NCBI GenBank assembly: GCA_902517275.1
Contig: CABYBQ010000008.1
Coordinates: 1 to 44,330, forward strand
DNA from: an uncultured SAR116 cluster alpha proteobacterium
GTDB lineage: Bacteria; Pseudomonadota; Alphaproteobacteria; Puniceispirillales; Marisalimonadaceae
Reading direction: 5' to 3'
Length of the DNA stretch: 44,330 nucleotides
This document shows positions 8,187 to 17,222 of the stretch, piece after piece; the first letter of the stretch is position 1; each line of letters begins with the position of its first letter. The position numbers and the translations under genes were made by a program. The notes beneath the pieces are model-generated. The model was not told the origin of the DNA and did no database searches. It saw only the letters and a program-made list of their open reading frames with translations.

Positions 8187-9788
8187 TTGGCTCGTAAGTA
8201 TCGTCCAAACGATTTTAGTGAACTCATTGGACAAGATACGCTTGTAAAAACTTTTAAAAATTCTCTAAATAATGGTAGAATGGCCCATGCTTTTCTTTTA
8301 ACAGGGATAAGAGGTGTTGGCAAAACAACTACGGCAAGAATTATAGCTAAAGCTCTTAACTGCATCTCAGATGGGAATAAAAAAGAGCCAACTTTTGAAA
8401 TATGTAATGAATGTTCTCCGTGCAAATCAATAAATAACGGGAATTTTCTTGACGTTATTGAAGTTGATGCTGCTAGTAGAACAGGGGTCGATGGAATCAG
8501 AGAAATAATTGACTCCGTTATGTATTCACCAAATAACGCAAGATACAAAGTCTATATAATAGATGAAGTACATATGTTGTCTAATGCGGCTTTTAACGCT
8601 CTATTAAAAACTTTAGAGGAACCTCCACAAAATGTTAAATTTATTTTTGCAACTACAGAAATAAAAAAAATTCCTGCTACTATAATTTCTAGATGTCAAA
8701 AATTTGATCTTCAAAGAGTTGATATAGAAACATTGACTAATCATTTAAACCGAATTTGTAAAGCTGAAAATATTTCATATGAAAATGATTCAATTTATCA
8801 AATATGCAAAGCTAGTGAAGGCTCTGTTAGAGATGCATTGTCTCTTCTAGATCAAGCAGCATCGCTATGCCAAGATAATATTAAAGATGAGATTGTCTTG
8901 AGCATGCTAGGTTTAAATGGTTATGAAAAAAACTTAGAATTGTTTGAGTTGTGTCTTCTTAATAAATGTGAAGAAGCTCTTGTAGTTTATGATGATATTG
9001 TACAAAATGGTATACAACCTGTCCAAATTATATCAAATTTATTGGAAATTAGTCACTTAGCATCTAGGTTAAATATTATTAAGTTTGACCCAAACATTAC
9101 TGAGGCTTTACAAGTAAGTATTTCTAAAATTTCTTCGCATGGTCTACCCAAAATAGTTAAATTTTGGCAAATTTTGATCAAGAGTGTGGAAGAATTAAGA
9201 TATGCTCCAAACGAACAACAAGCAGGCTCAATGGCAATAATTAAATTGTGTTATGGATCGTTAATGCCAGACCCTAGTGAGTTCTTAGAAAAAATTTCAA
9301 ATCAAACTAAAGATAATTTAAACAACAATAATACTAATAGTGTAAAATCTAATATTGAAAATGACTTTAAAGAAGTAAAACGTTTTGAAAGTCCTGCGAA
9401 AGACAAAACAAAAAATATTGATTTTCCAAAAACTTTTGAAGAAGTGTTAAATCTACTATTAGTAAATAAAGAGGCATTACTTCACGCTCAAATTATAAAT
9501 AATGTGCATTTAATCTCCTATTCTGAAGGATCTATTAAGATAAGATTAAAGGATAATACAGACTCAGAAATATTAAAAAAATTGTCTTCCGCTCTTGAAA
9601 ATATAACCAAGACTAAATGGCTTGTATCCCAATCAGAAGAAGAAGGCGAAAAAACATTTGTAGAAAAACAGAATAGTGAATTAGATAAAAGTAAAGAACA
9701 AATCAAATCTAATCCTCATTTTGCAGAAGTATTTAAACATTTTCCTCAAGCTGAAATTACTTCGATTGAAGATAAAGATACTAGCTAA
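8187..9788 (+). CDS. dnaX: DNA polymerase III subunit gamma/tau
   Basis: The clamp-loader ATPase of the replisome, at least 533 residues. Counting from TTG 8187, the Walker A GIRGVGKTTT is at 40-49, a zinc-binding Cys cluster (CNECSPC) follows near 74-80, Walker B IIDEVHML near 121, and ISRCQKFDLQR near 160. The C-terminal part is low in complexity and diverged, as in other tau tails. The start is doubtful: the three in-frame codons before TTG read Y-R-V, so the protein extends the conserved DnaX N-terminus Y-R-V-L-A-R-K-Y-R-P upstream with no ATG, GTG or TTG. An ATT at 8160 or ATA at 8169 would be in frame, or one A has been lost. recR follows after 21 bases. Confidence 0.95.
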   Translation: MARKYRPNDFSELIGQDTLVKTFKNSLNNGRMAHAFLLTGIRGVGKTTTARIIAKALNCISDGNKKEPTFEICNECSPCKSINNGNFLDVIEVDAASRTGVDGIREIIDSVMYSPNNARYKVYIIDEVHMLSNAAFNALLKTLEEPPQNVKFIFATTEIKKIPATIISRCQKFDLQRVDIETLTNHLNRICKAENISYENDSIYQICKASEGSVRDALSLLDQAASLCQDNIKDEIVLSMLGLNGYEKNLELFELCLLNKCEEALVVYDDIVQNGIQPVQIISNLLEISHLASRLNIIKFDPNITEALQVSISKISSHGLPKIVKFWQILIKSVEELRYAPNEQQAGSMAIIKLCYGSLMPDPSEFLEKISNQTKDNLNNNNTNSVKSNIENDFKEVKRFESPAKDKTKNIDFPKTFEEVLNLLLVNKEALLHAQIINNVHLISYSEGSIKIRLKDNTDSEILKKLSSALENITKTKWLVSQSEEEGEKTFVEKQNSELDKSKEQIKSNPHFAEVFKHFPQAEITSIEDKDTS

Positions 9789-9809
9789 AGTTATACTTGG
9801 GAAATACAG

Positions 9810-10403
9810 ATGTCAGAACAAGTTCTTGAAAAATTAATAAAAAAAGTAGCCAAGCTTCCTGGCTTAGGACCCAGATCATCTAGAAGGGTAGTTCTACATT
9901 TACTTAAAGATAAAGAAACTTTACTTCTTCCTCTTATCGAAGATATGAATAATGTTGCAAATAATATAAAAAAGTGCGTTGAATGTGGTAATTTAGATGA
10001 AAATGATATTTGTTATATATGTAAAAATTCATCTAGAAATGAAACATTATTATGCGTTGTCGAAACTGTTGCAGATTTGTGGGCTCTAGAAAGATCTAAC
10101 GTTTATAATGGAAAATATCATATTCTAGGGGGAGTTTTGTCGGCTATAGATGGCATTAATCCTGATCAATTGAATATAGATTCTCTAGAAAAAAGACTTG
10201 AAAGTAAGATATTTACAGAAGTAATTATTGCTATATCAGCTACACTTGATGGACAAACTACAGCTCATTATCTTGCAGAAAGATTAGGTAAATTTGAAAT
10301 CAAGATAACAAGACTCGCTCATGGTTTACCTGTAGGAGGTGAATTGGACTTTCTTGATGACGGAACAATTGCACAAGCTTTAAAAGCAAGAAACCTATTA
10401 TAG
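9810..10403 (+). CDS. recR: Recombination mediator protein RecR
   Basis: A 197-residue protein of the RecFOR gap-repair pathway. It has the N-terminal helix-hairpin-helix (LPGLGPRSSRRVVLHLL), a zinc finger whose four cysteines are in CVECGN and CYICK (about residues 52-70), and a TOPRIM domain starting at LLCVVE. Length is normal. It follows dnaX directly; the small ybaB/ebfC gene that normally lies between dnaX and recR is absent here. It converges on rmuC with a single base between stop codons. Confidence 0.96.
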   Translation: MSEQVLEKLIKKVAKLPGLGPRSSRRVVLHLLKDKETLLLPLIEDMNNVANNIKKCVECGNLDENDICYICKNSSRNETLLCVVETVADLWALERSNVYNGKYHILGGVLSAIDGINPDQLNIDSLEKRLESKIFTEVIIAISATLDGQTTAHYLAERLGKFEIKITRLAHGLPVGGELDFLDDGTIAQALKARNLL

Positions 10404-10404
10404 T

Positions 10405-11451
10405 CTAGTCACTTAATTGCTTTTTTTCATTTACATCGATTGAAGTAATAACATTCCCTCTATTTTCAATTTTCCTATGCGAAATTTTTATTTCATCCAA
10501 ATCTCTTCTTGCTAAGTCAAAATGTTTATCTAACTTAAATATTCTATCAGCCAATAAGTTTAAATCATTACCTAATTTATCAACTTCAATTTGTATTTTA
10601 CCAGCTGTTTGACTCATTGTTGCGTCTCTTAAAATTGCCCTAACAGTGTGCAAAAGAAGCATTAAATTATCTGGGCCGGCCATATATACTTTTTTATTCC
10701 TACTTTCGTTTACTAATTTTGGAAATCTAATATTTATTTCGGAATAAATAGATTCACTTGGTAAAAACATAATAGCTGAATCTGCAGTTTCACCAGGTAA
10801 TATATACTTTTCAGAAATATCTCTTATATGTTTTTGAACTGCATTGTGAAATAACTTTAAATTATCTTTTTTTTCCTGATCGTTTGAAGAGCTAGAAAAT
10901 TTTTTATAATCCTCTAATGGAAATTTAGAGTCAATACAAATAGGGCCAGGAGGTTCTGGCATTTTAACTATACAGTCGACTCTACTATTTGACATAAGTG
11001 TATATTGGAATTGGTAAGCGTTTTGTGGGAGTGCATCCTTAACTATATTTTCAAGTTGGACCTCACCAAAAGCACCTCGTAATTGTTTATTTGATAAAAT
11101 ATTCTGCAAATCATTAACTTGATTAGATAAAGAATTTATATTCTCTTGAGCTCTATCTATTACGGCCAGTCTTTCATGCATTTCCATCAATGATTTTTGG
11201 GTATTTTGTGTTTGCTGAGTTAAGCTATTACCAATTGTCGATCCAAAATTTCCTAATCTTTCTTCTATAGTACTGCTTAATTGAGAGACTGCTCCTTTTA
11301 ATTCAGATATTTGACTTATTTCATCTTTAGGGGAAATAGTTTGATAATCTAAGTTTTTTTTATTTTGAAAATAAGTTTTACAAACAAAAAAAATTATAAT
11401 TGAAAGCGTAATAAGAATTATAATAAATATCATCAAATATTTGAAATCCAT
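10405..11451 (-). CDS. rmuC: DNA recombination protein RmuC
   Basis: A 348-residue protein with an N-terminal membrane anchor (about residues 5-27), a predicted coiled coil (about 50-115), and the nuclease-like RmuC domain, seen in RGAFGEVQLENIV, CIDSKFPLEDY and MFLPSESIYSEI. RmuC limits inversions at short inverted repeats; it resembles PD-(D/E)XK nucleases, with D and K in DSKFP. It is a single minus-strand gene, divergent from def. Confidence 0.92.
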   Translation of the reverse strand: MDFKYLMIFIIILITLSIIIFFVCKTYFQNKKNLDYQTISPKDEISQISELKGAVSQLSSTIEERLGNFGSTIGNSLTQQTQNTQKSLMEMHERLAVIDRAQENINSLSNQVNDLQNILSNKQLRGAFGEVQLENIVKDALPQNAYQFQYTLMSNSRVDCIVKMPEPPGPICIDSKFPLEDYKKFSSSSNDQEKKDNLKLFHNAVQKHIRDISEKYILPGETADSAIMFLPSESIYSEINIRFPKLVNESRNKKVYMAGPDNLMLLLHTVRAILRDATMSQTAGKIQIEVDKLGNDLNLLADRIFKLDKHFDLARRDLDEIKISHRKIENRGNVITSIDVNEKKQLSD

Positions 11452-11539
11452 TTTAACTCCATAAGTAAATAGTATAATATTACAAATTGATTATAAATTA
11501 ACTACTATAAAATAATTTTTCATAAGGGTTATCTTAAAA

Positions 11540-12106
11540 ATGAGCATTAAGGAAATAATAAAAATACCTAATCCTTTTTTAAAAATTACGGCAAAACCAG
11601 TAATTGATATTGATAAGAATATTATAACTATTTTAGATGATATGTTGGAGACTATGTACAACGCAAATGGGATAGGTCTTGCCGCTACACAGATAGCAAT
11701 TGATAAACGATTAATTGTAATGGATTGTGGGAAAACAGATTTTGACCCCAAAGATATGTCAGAAGAAGAATATAACGAGAAAATTAAAAATGAAAAAATT
11801 GAACCTTTTCCAATCAAAATGATAAATCCAGAAATAATTTCTTTTGGTAAAAACTTAAAGGAAAGAGAAGAAGGTTGCTTATCTATACCTGGATATAACT
11901 CAAATGTTAAAAGGCCTTCATCTATAAAAGTAACCTACATAGACGAAAATAAAAAAAATAAAACTCTTGATGCTAACGGTTTACTGGCAACTTGCATACA
12001 ACATGAAATTGATCATTTAAATGGCATTCTTTTTATTGATCATATCTCTAAACTTAAAAGAGAAATAATTCTTAAAAAAGCTATTAAAGAATATGCAAAC
12101 AATTAA
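11540..12106 (+). CDS. def: Peptide deformylase
   Basis: A 188-residue metalloenzyme that removes the formyl group from nascent proteins. All three motifs are present: GIGLAATQ (44-51), EGCLS (111-115, metal-binding Cys) and QHEIDH (154-159, two metal His and catalytic Glu). It carries an insertion of about ten acidic residues (DMSEEEYNEK) after the first motif, as in many alphaproteobacterial enzymes. It leads the def-fmt-truA operon, 23 bases before fmt, coupling deformylation and formylation of initiator methionine. Confidence 0.96.
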   Translation: MSIKEIIKIPNPFLKITAKPVIDIDKNIITILDDMLETMYNANGIGLAATQIAIDKRLIVMDCGKTDFDPKDMSEEEYNEKIKNEKIEPFPIKMINPEIISFGKNLKEREEGCLSIPGYNSNVKRPSSIKVTYIDENKKNKTLDANGLLATCIQHEIDHLNGILFIDHISKLKREIILKKAIKEYANN

Positions 12107-12129
12107 AGGTTTATAAATATGAGGTATAA

Positions 12130-13059
12130 TTGAATATAATATTTATGGGTACACCGGATTTTGCAGTTCCAAGTCTAAAATTAATTGCGACTAATTTCAA
12201 TGTCTTAACTGTTTTTTCTCAACCTGCACGTCCCAACGGAAGGGGAATGAAGTCAAAAAAATCTTCTGTAGAGATTGCTGCAAGAGAATTAAAGCTTAAT
12301 GTTATAACTCCTATCACTTTAAAAAATGAAGATATATTTTCTGAATTTAATCTTCTTAAACCTGATATAGTAGTTGTTGTAGCATACGGATTACTTCTTC
12401 CTGAAAAATATCTTAAAGTTCCAAAATATGGATGTATAAATGGCCACGCTAGTCTTTTACCTAGATGGCGTGGGGCTGCACCAATTCAAAGAGCTATAGA
12501 AGCTGGTGATAGTAAGACAGGAACTTGCATTATGTTAATGGAAAAAGGAATGGATACAGGACCAATAATATCATCTGAAGCTATTGATATAAGAAAACAT
12601 GATACTTCTAAAATAATTCACGATAAATTGTCTTTAACTACTGCAAATTTGCTAGTTCAAGCTATTAAAAATTATAGGGAAGGAATTGTTTCCCCTATAA
12701 ATCAAAAGCTTGATGGTATCAAATATGCTAACAAAATTCATAAAAATGAAGCTGAAATTGATTGGGAATTAACCTCCATTGAAATATTTAACAAAGTTAG
12801 AGCATTTGATCCTTTTCCAGGAACCTATACTAGATATTCAAGTAAAATTATAAAAGTTATAAAAACAAATCTTAGTGATATTGTTCATAATTCTAAACCA
12901 GGAACTATAATTAATACCGACCAAAAAATTATTATAGCCTGTGGGAATAAATCAGCTTTAGAAATAAAACTTCTCCAAAAACCAGGAAAGAAAAAGATTT
13001 CTGCTAACGATTTTTTAAATGGCACAAAGATAAATATTGGTGAAGAATTTGGAAGTTGA
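12130..13059 (+). CDS. fmt: Methionyl-tRNA formyltransferase
   Basis: A 309-residue enzyme that formylates initiator Met-tRNA using 10-formyl-tetrahydrofolate. It starts NIIFMGTPDFAVPS and has HASLLPRWRGAAPIQRAI (about residues 106-123), the folate and catalytic region, then MDTGPI. The C-terminal OB-like domain is present. TTG 12130 is chosen because the first beta strand NIIF lies before the next ATG (12145); a GAGG site precedes it. The 3' end overlaps truA by about 20 bases. Confidence 0.95.
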   Translation: MNIIFMGTPDFAVPSLKLIATNFNVLTVFSQPARPNGRGMKSKKSSVEIAARELKLNVITPITLKNEDIFSEFNLLKPDIVVVVAYGLLLPEKYLKVPKYGCINGHASLLPRWRGAAPIQRAIEAGDSKTGTCIMLMEKGMDTGPIISSEAIDIRKHDTSKIIHDKLSLTTANLLVQAIKNYREGIVSPINQKLDGIKYANKIHKNEAEIDWELTSIEIFNKVRAFDPFPGTYTRYSSKIIKVIKTNLSDIVHNSKPGTIINTDQKIIIACGNKSALEIKLLQKPGKKKISANDFLNGTKINIGEEFGS

Positions 13060-13873
13060 AAATAGCATAAGATACGCATTATTAATTGAGTATAATGGTA
13101 ATGATCTTGTGGGGTGGCAGAAACAAAATGAAGGCATGTCCGTACAAAGCAGTCTTGAAGAAGTTGCAAAAAATATTTTCAATCAAGATTTTAAGATTCA
13201 AGGTTCAGGTCGCACCGATGCTGGGGTACATGCCCTTGGTCAAATTGCTCATATAAATTTACCTAAAGGTCATAGATTAACATCAAGACATCCTTTTTAT
13301 ATTATCTCTGCCTTTAACTCCTTATTAAGAGATACTAATATTAGAGTAATTTCCGCTAAACCTGTCAAACCAGAATTTGATGCCAGATTTAGCGCGATTA
13401 AACGTTTTTATAAATACAGAATTCTCTGTAGAGCAGCTCCTCCTGGATTAGACAGTGGTAAAGTGTGGCATTTTAGAAAAAAATTAAATATCAGTTTAAT
13501 GCAAGAAGGTGTTGGATATTTAATTGGAAAACACGATTTCACAAGTTTTAGAACAATAAAATGTCAAGCTAAATCTCCTATAAGAACTATAGATGAAATT
13601 TCCTTTTCTAGGGAGAATGAAGAAGTAGTAATGAAAGTTTCTGCTAAAAGTTTTTTGCATAGTCAGGTAAGAATAATTGCTGGGACTATAGTTAAGATAG
13701 GGGACGGCACATGGAAACCTGATAAAATTTTAACTATTCTTAAAGGTAAAGATAGAAATTTAGCAGGCCCTACTGCCCCAGCAGATGGTCTTTATTTAGA
13801 AAAAGTAAAATACCCCGAAAACTTATTGAATGATACGTGGCCAATGATATATGACCACCAACAATATAATTAG
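13037..13873 (+). CDS. truA: tRNA pseudouridine(38-40) synthase TruA
   Basis: A 278-residue pseudouridine synthase acting on the tRNA anticodon arm. The catalytic aspartate is D61 in GSGRTDAGVHALGQ; RFYKYRI and SFLHSQVR are further conserved segments. Several starts are possible (TTG 13037, GTG 13040, TTG 13049); all overlap the fmt 3' end, indicating translational coupling. Its stop at 13871-13873 lies only three bases from the stop of the convergent minus-strand membrane gene. Confidence 0.95.
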   Translation: MVKNLEVENSIRYALLIEYNGNDLVGWQKQNEGMSVQSSLEEVAKNIFNQDFKIQGSGRTDAGVHALGQIAHINLPKGHRLTSRHPFYIISAFNSLLRDTNIRVISAKPVKPEFDARFSAIKRFYKYRILCRAAPPGLDSGKVWHFRKKLNISLMQEGVGYLIGKHDFTSFRTIKCQAKSPIRTIDEISFSRENEEVVMKVSAKSFLHSQVRIIAGTIVKIGDGTWKPDKILTILKGKDRNLAGPTAPADGLYLEKVKYPENLLNDTWPMIYDHQQYN

Positions 13874-13876
13874 CTT

Positions 13877-14458
13877 TTACATTGTCATTGATAATGATCT
13901 AGAAAACATACCTAAACTTGCTTCTATAACAACTGATAAGAAAATCATACCTGTTGCTCCCCATCCTGATAAACCGATCTCTTCTTTGCCAATTCTCCAG
14001 AGAGAGAAAGTTACCCATATTACAACACCAATTCCAAAAAAAACAAAGATTGATGGCGGCAAGATTAATCCTAAAATAGCAAATGATAGCATTAAAATTG
14101 CTTGAAAAGACTGTATCCAATTAAAAGGAATAATAAATTTATAAAAGAATTCACCTTTACCAATTTTTTCAAAAATTGTATTTACTAAAATTGAGAATAA
14201 ACAAATGTCTATGACTGTAATTAAAAGTAATCTTGGCAATATTCCACTTTGAATATCTCCATCAAGATTAGCTTTTATACCGTATGAAGCAAGTGTGGAG
14301 ACAACTGCGTTAACAAAAAAAACAATCCAACAACTATCCCAAAAACCATTATTATTTAATTTAAAAACACTACTTACGTTGTCTTTCTTTGACATGAATT
14401 TAAAAGCAGATACAAAACCATCCTTCACAACGAAAGGACTAGGAGGTGGATTAATCAA
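13877..14458 (-). CDS. Unknown integral membrane protein downstream of dapE
   Basis: A 193-residue protein with about five hydrophobic segments, no signal peptide and no catalytic motif that I recognise. The layout (cytoplasmic N-terminus with a PPP stretch, then helices at about 42-62, 73-93, 105-135, 140-160 and 165-185) resembles Yip1-type membrane proteins. Its start overlaps the end of dapE by eight bases, so it is cotranslated with the diaminopimelate genes; similar hypothetical genes sit next to dapE in other alphaproteobacteria. Function is unknown. Confidence 0.75.
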   Translation of the reverse strand: MINPPPSPFVVKDGFVSAFKFMSKKDNVSSVFKLNNNGFWDSCWIVFFVNAVVSTLASYGIKANLDGDIQSGILPRLLLITVIDICLFSILVNTIFEKIGKGEFFYKFIIPFNWIQSFQAILMLSFAILGLILPPSIFVFFGIGVVIWVTFSLWRIGKEEIGLSGWGATGMIFLSVVIEASLGMFSRSLSMTM

Positions 14459-15617
14459 TTTTGTTTACTCCAAAATAATTGTATAGGAACGTATTGTAAA
14501 TATTTGTTAGTTTTATAATATCATTTATCTCAACATTTTCGTCTATCTTATGCATTGTTTTCCCAACTAGACCAAACTCAATAACTGGACATATTTTTGT
14601 AATAAATCTAGCGTCTGAAGTCCCTCCTGAAGTAGAGTTTTGTGGATTAAGTTTTACAACTTTTTCAATTGCCTTTTTAAGTGTTGATCGAAGTAATTCA
14701 TCACTTGTAAGAAACGGTTCAGCATTACAAAAAAATTCAAATTCATATTTTGATGTGATAGAGTCAAATTGTTTTTTTAACATTGCAGTAAGTGAATCAA
14801 TAGAGTGCAAAGTGTTAAACCTTATATTAAATTTGGCTTTAACTTCTCCTGGAATGACATTGCTGGCATCATTATTCACATCAATGCTAGTAATCATAAC
14901 TGAGCTAGGTTGAAATTCTTTAGTCCCATCATCTAAATAAATTTTTGATAAAGGTTCTAGCATTTTTAATAATGAATTTATTGGGTTTTCAGCTAAATGT
15001 GGATATCCAACATGCCCTTGGATACCTTTAACAACTAGAAAACCAGTATAACTTCCTCTTCTTCCAATTTTTATTGTGTCACCCATTTCGTTTACGTTAG
15101 TAGGTTCTCCAACAATACATCCTGATATAGATTCACCTTTACTTATTAGCCAATCAACTACTTTTTTTGTTCCGTTTATTGCTTTTCCTTCTTCATCACT
15201 TGTAATGATAAGAGAAATGCTTCCTAAATCATTAAAATCTTTATTGACTTCCAAAAAATCTGAAACAGCAGCTATAAATGCTGCTATTCCAGATTTCATA
15301 TCAGCAGCACCCCTACCCCAAATTTTACCTTTTTTAACTTCCCCACCAAATGGGTTTATAGACCAGTTCTCAATATCACCTGTTGGAACCACGTCTACAT
15401 GTCCACCAAAACAAATGTTAGGCTCTGACTTACCAAATCTTGCATATAAATTTTCAACTTTTTCAGTGCCTTTTCCAAAATCAACTTTTTTACAACTAAA
15501 TCCCAATGGTTCTAAAAGAGAAATTATAAGATCAATGGATCCAGCAGATTTTGGAGTAATGCTTTCACATCTAATTAACTCAGACGTTAATTCTATAGGA
15601 TTTATCATATTAGACAT
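14451..15617 (-). CDS. dapE: Succinyl-diaminopimelate desuccinylase
   Basis: A 388-residue M20-family zinc amidohydrolase of lysine and peptidoglycan precursor synthesis. Metal ligands and catalytic residues are visible in GGHVDVVP (about 71-78), GRGAADMKSG (about 100-109), ITSDEEGKA (about 134-142), GEPTNV and the C-terminal GKTMHKIDE. It is 12 bases downstream of dapD on the same strand, giving adjacent steps of the succinylase pathway. The family also contains ArgE-like enzymes, but the dapD neighbour settles the assignment. Confidence 0.95.
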   Translation of the reverse strand: MSNMINPIELTSELIRCESITPKSAGSIDLIISLLEPLGFSCKKVDFGKGTEKVENLYARFGKSEPNICFGGHVDVVPTGDIENWSINPFGGEVKKGKIWGRGAADMKSGIAAFIAAVSDFLEVNKDFNDLGSISLIITSDEEGKAINGTKKVVDWLISKGESISGCIVGEPTNVNEMGDTIKIGRRGSYTGFLVVKGIQGHVGYPHLAENPINSLLKMLEPLSKIYLDDGTKEFQPSSVMITSIDVNNDASNVIPGEVKAKFNIRFNTLHSIDSLTAMLKKQFDSITSKYEFEFFCNAEPFLTSDELLRSTLKKAIEKVVKLNPQNSTSGGTSDARFITKICPVIEFGLVGKTMHKIDENVEINDIIKLTNIYNTFLYNYFGVNKID

Positions 15618-15629
15618 AAAAATCCATAT

Positions 15630-16493
15630 CTAATCCCTTAACAATTCATTAACAGATGTTTTGGAGCGTGTTTGCGCATCGACTTTTTTGACTATAACAG
15701 CACAATATAAGCTTGGACCCTGTGAACCATCTGGCAAAGATTTTCCTGGGAGCGAACCTGGGACTACAACAGAATATGCTGGCACCCTTCCGACAAAAAC
15801 TTCTCCTGTATTCCTATCAACAACTTTTGTTGAAGCTCCAATAAACACTCCCATTGATAAAACTGCGCCTGTTTCAATTACAACACCTTCTGCAACTTCA
15901 GATCTTGCACCCACAAAGCAGTCATCTTCAATTATGACTGGTCCTGCTTGAATAGGCTCCAATACTCCACCAATACCAGCACCACCTGATATATGAACAT
16001 TTTTACCTATTTGTGCACAAGACCCAACAGTTGCCCAAGTATCAATCATACTCCCAGAATCTACATAAGCACCTATATTTACAAAAGAAGGCATTAATAC
16101 AACACTAGGTGCAATGTAAGCAGAATGCCTTACAACACTTCCTGGTACTGCACGAAAACCTGCTTGTTTAAATTCTTTTTTATTCCATCCAGAAAATTTA
16201 GAAGGTATTTTATCCCACCAATTTGTTGGGTCACTATTTGGACTTTGAGGACCGCCTGATATTACGTCCATGTCATTTATTTTAAAAGATAATAGAACAG
16301 CCTTCTTAAGCCACTGATTAACTTGCCATTTACTATTTCCAAGTGGTTCAGCAACCCTTAACTCCCCTTTATCTAAACAATCCAAAGCAGTTTCAATAGA
16401 AATTCTAATTTCACCAGATGTGTTTGGATTTACATCCTCATTGTTATCAAATACTCTATCAATTACTGATTTTATTTTTTCAATATTCATCAC
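15630..16493 (-). CDS. dapD: Tetrahydrodipicolinate N-succinyltransferase
   Basis: A 287-residue left-handed beta-helix acyltransferase. The N-terminal helical domain is followed by hexapeptide repeats from about residue 120 ([55 protein letters not shown]), matching DapD in length and order. It succinylates tetrahydrodipicolinate with succinyl-CoA ahead of DapC and DapE. It lies between the HAD hydrolase gene and dapE in a minus-strand operon. Confidence 0.96.
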   Translation of the reverse strand: MMNIEKIKSVIDRVFDNNEDVNPNTSGEIRISIETALDCLDKGELRVAEPLGNSKWQVNQWLKKAVLLSFKINDMDVISGGPQSPNSDPTNWWDKIPSKFSGWNKKEFKQAGFRAVPGSVVRHSAYIAPSVVLMPSFVNIGAYVDSGSMIDTWATVGSCAQIGKNVHISGGAGIGGVLEPIQAGPVIIEDDCFVGARSEVAEGVVIETGAVLSMGVFIGASTKVVDRNTGEVFVGRVPAYSVVVPGSLPGKSLPDGSQGPSLYCAVIVKKVDAQTRSKTSVNELLRD

Positions 16494-16528
16494 TTGTCCC
16501 TCAATTTAAGATTAAATAGCTTTTAATT

Positions 16529-17218
16529 TTAATAATCCAGCATATTACTTAGAATAGATTTTATATCTGATCCAGTGAAATTAATATATTCCTTTAAAAG
16601 GTTAGCCTCTTCTCTATTGAAATCATTTTCTATCCAAACAGTACTCATACCTAATTCACTAGCAGGCTTTAAGTTTTTTGCAGTATCTTCAAAAAAAATA
16701 CTTTTATTAATGTTTTTGTCATTTAGACCAAGTTTTTCTTTCATCATTATGTAAGAGTTATGATCTGGTTTTGCTATATAATTAGAATCTTTTATGTCAA
16801 AAATAATTTCAAACTCTTCAAATATTCCCATTGAAGTCAATATATTTTTTGCATGCTTGAATGATGCATTGGTATAGATATATTTTTGACCATTAATTTT
16901 AGATAACAATCTTTTTAATTCATGATCTTTTTTTAAATCATCAAAATCTACATCATGAACAAATTCAAGAAATGGTTCTGGATTCAATTTTTTTTCTATT
17001 ATAAGACCCCTTAAGGTCAAACCATACTTTTTATACATATTTTTTTGTAAGTTAAGTGCATCAGCGTGGTTTAAATTAAAAAAATCTTTTATATAAATTG
17101 TCATCCTTTGTGAAATTCGTCTAAATAATCCTAAGTTGAAGTCATAAATAGTATTATCAAGGTCAAAAATCCAATAATCATAATTATTTCTAAAATTTAT
17201 AGACTGCAAGTTATTCAT
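16529..17218 (-). CDS. HAD-superfamily hydrolase, pyrimidine 5'-nucleotidase type
   Basis: A 229-residue HAD phosphatase. Motif I is DLDNTIYD near residue 19, motif II the YTNAS segment near 112, and motif IV FFEDTAKNL near 170. The pattern matches the SDT1/phosphatase group (pyrimidine 5'-nucleotidase-like) that sits next to argB and dapD in many alphaproteobacteria. The reading frame is open further upstream into argB, but the ATG at 17216-17218, just after the argB stop, gives the normal N-terminus. Substrate is unproven. Confidence 0.85.
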   Translation of the reverse strand: MNNLQSINFRNNYDYWIFDLDNTIYDFNLGLFRRISQRMTIYIKDFFNLNHADALNLQKNMYKKYGLTLRGLIIEKKLNPEPFLEFVHDVDFDDLKKDHELKRLLSKINGQKYIYTNASFKHAKNILTSMGIFEEFEIIFDIKDSNYIAKPDHNSYIMMKEKLGLNDKNINKSIFFEDTAKNLKPASELGMSTVWIENDFNREEANLLKEYINFTGSDIKSILSNMLDY

Positions 17219-17222
17219 TAAT

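Noticed and set aside
8177-8548. Open frame on the minus strand over the dnaX start
   Set aside because: It is antisense to the Walker A region of dnaX and has no ribosome site or conserved motif.
8655-8675. A-run in dnaX as a gamma/tau programmed frameshift site
   Set aside because: The run lies within the ATPase core (before ISRCQKF), not at the position used for gamma production, and no stimulating hairpin was seen.
13851-14105. Plus-strand frame following truA
   Set aside because: It overlaps the minus-strand membrane protein, which has clear helices and is coupled to dapE.
15076-15633. Long open frame opposite the dapE 5' half (185 codons)
   Set aside because: It lies entirely over dapE, which has all its catalytic motifs; the reverse frame shows no protein family pattern and is a shadow of codon usage.
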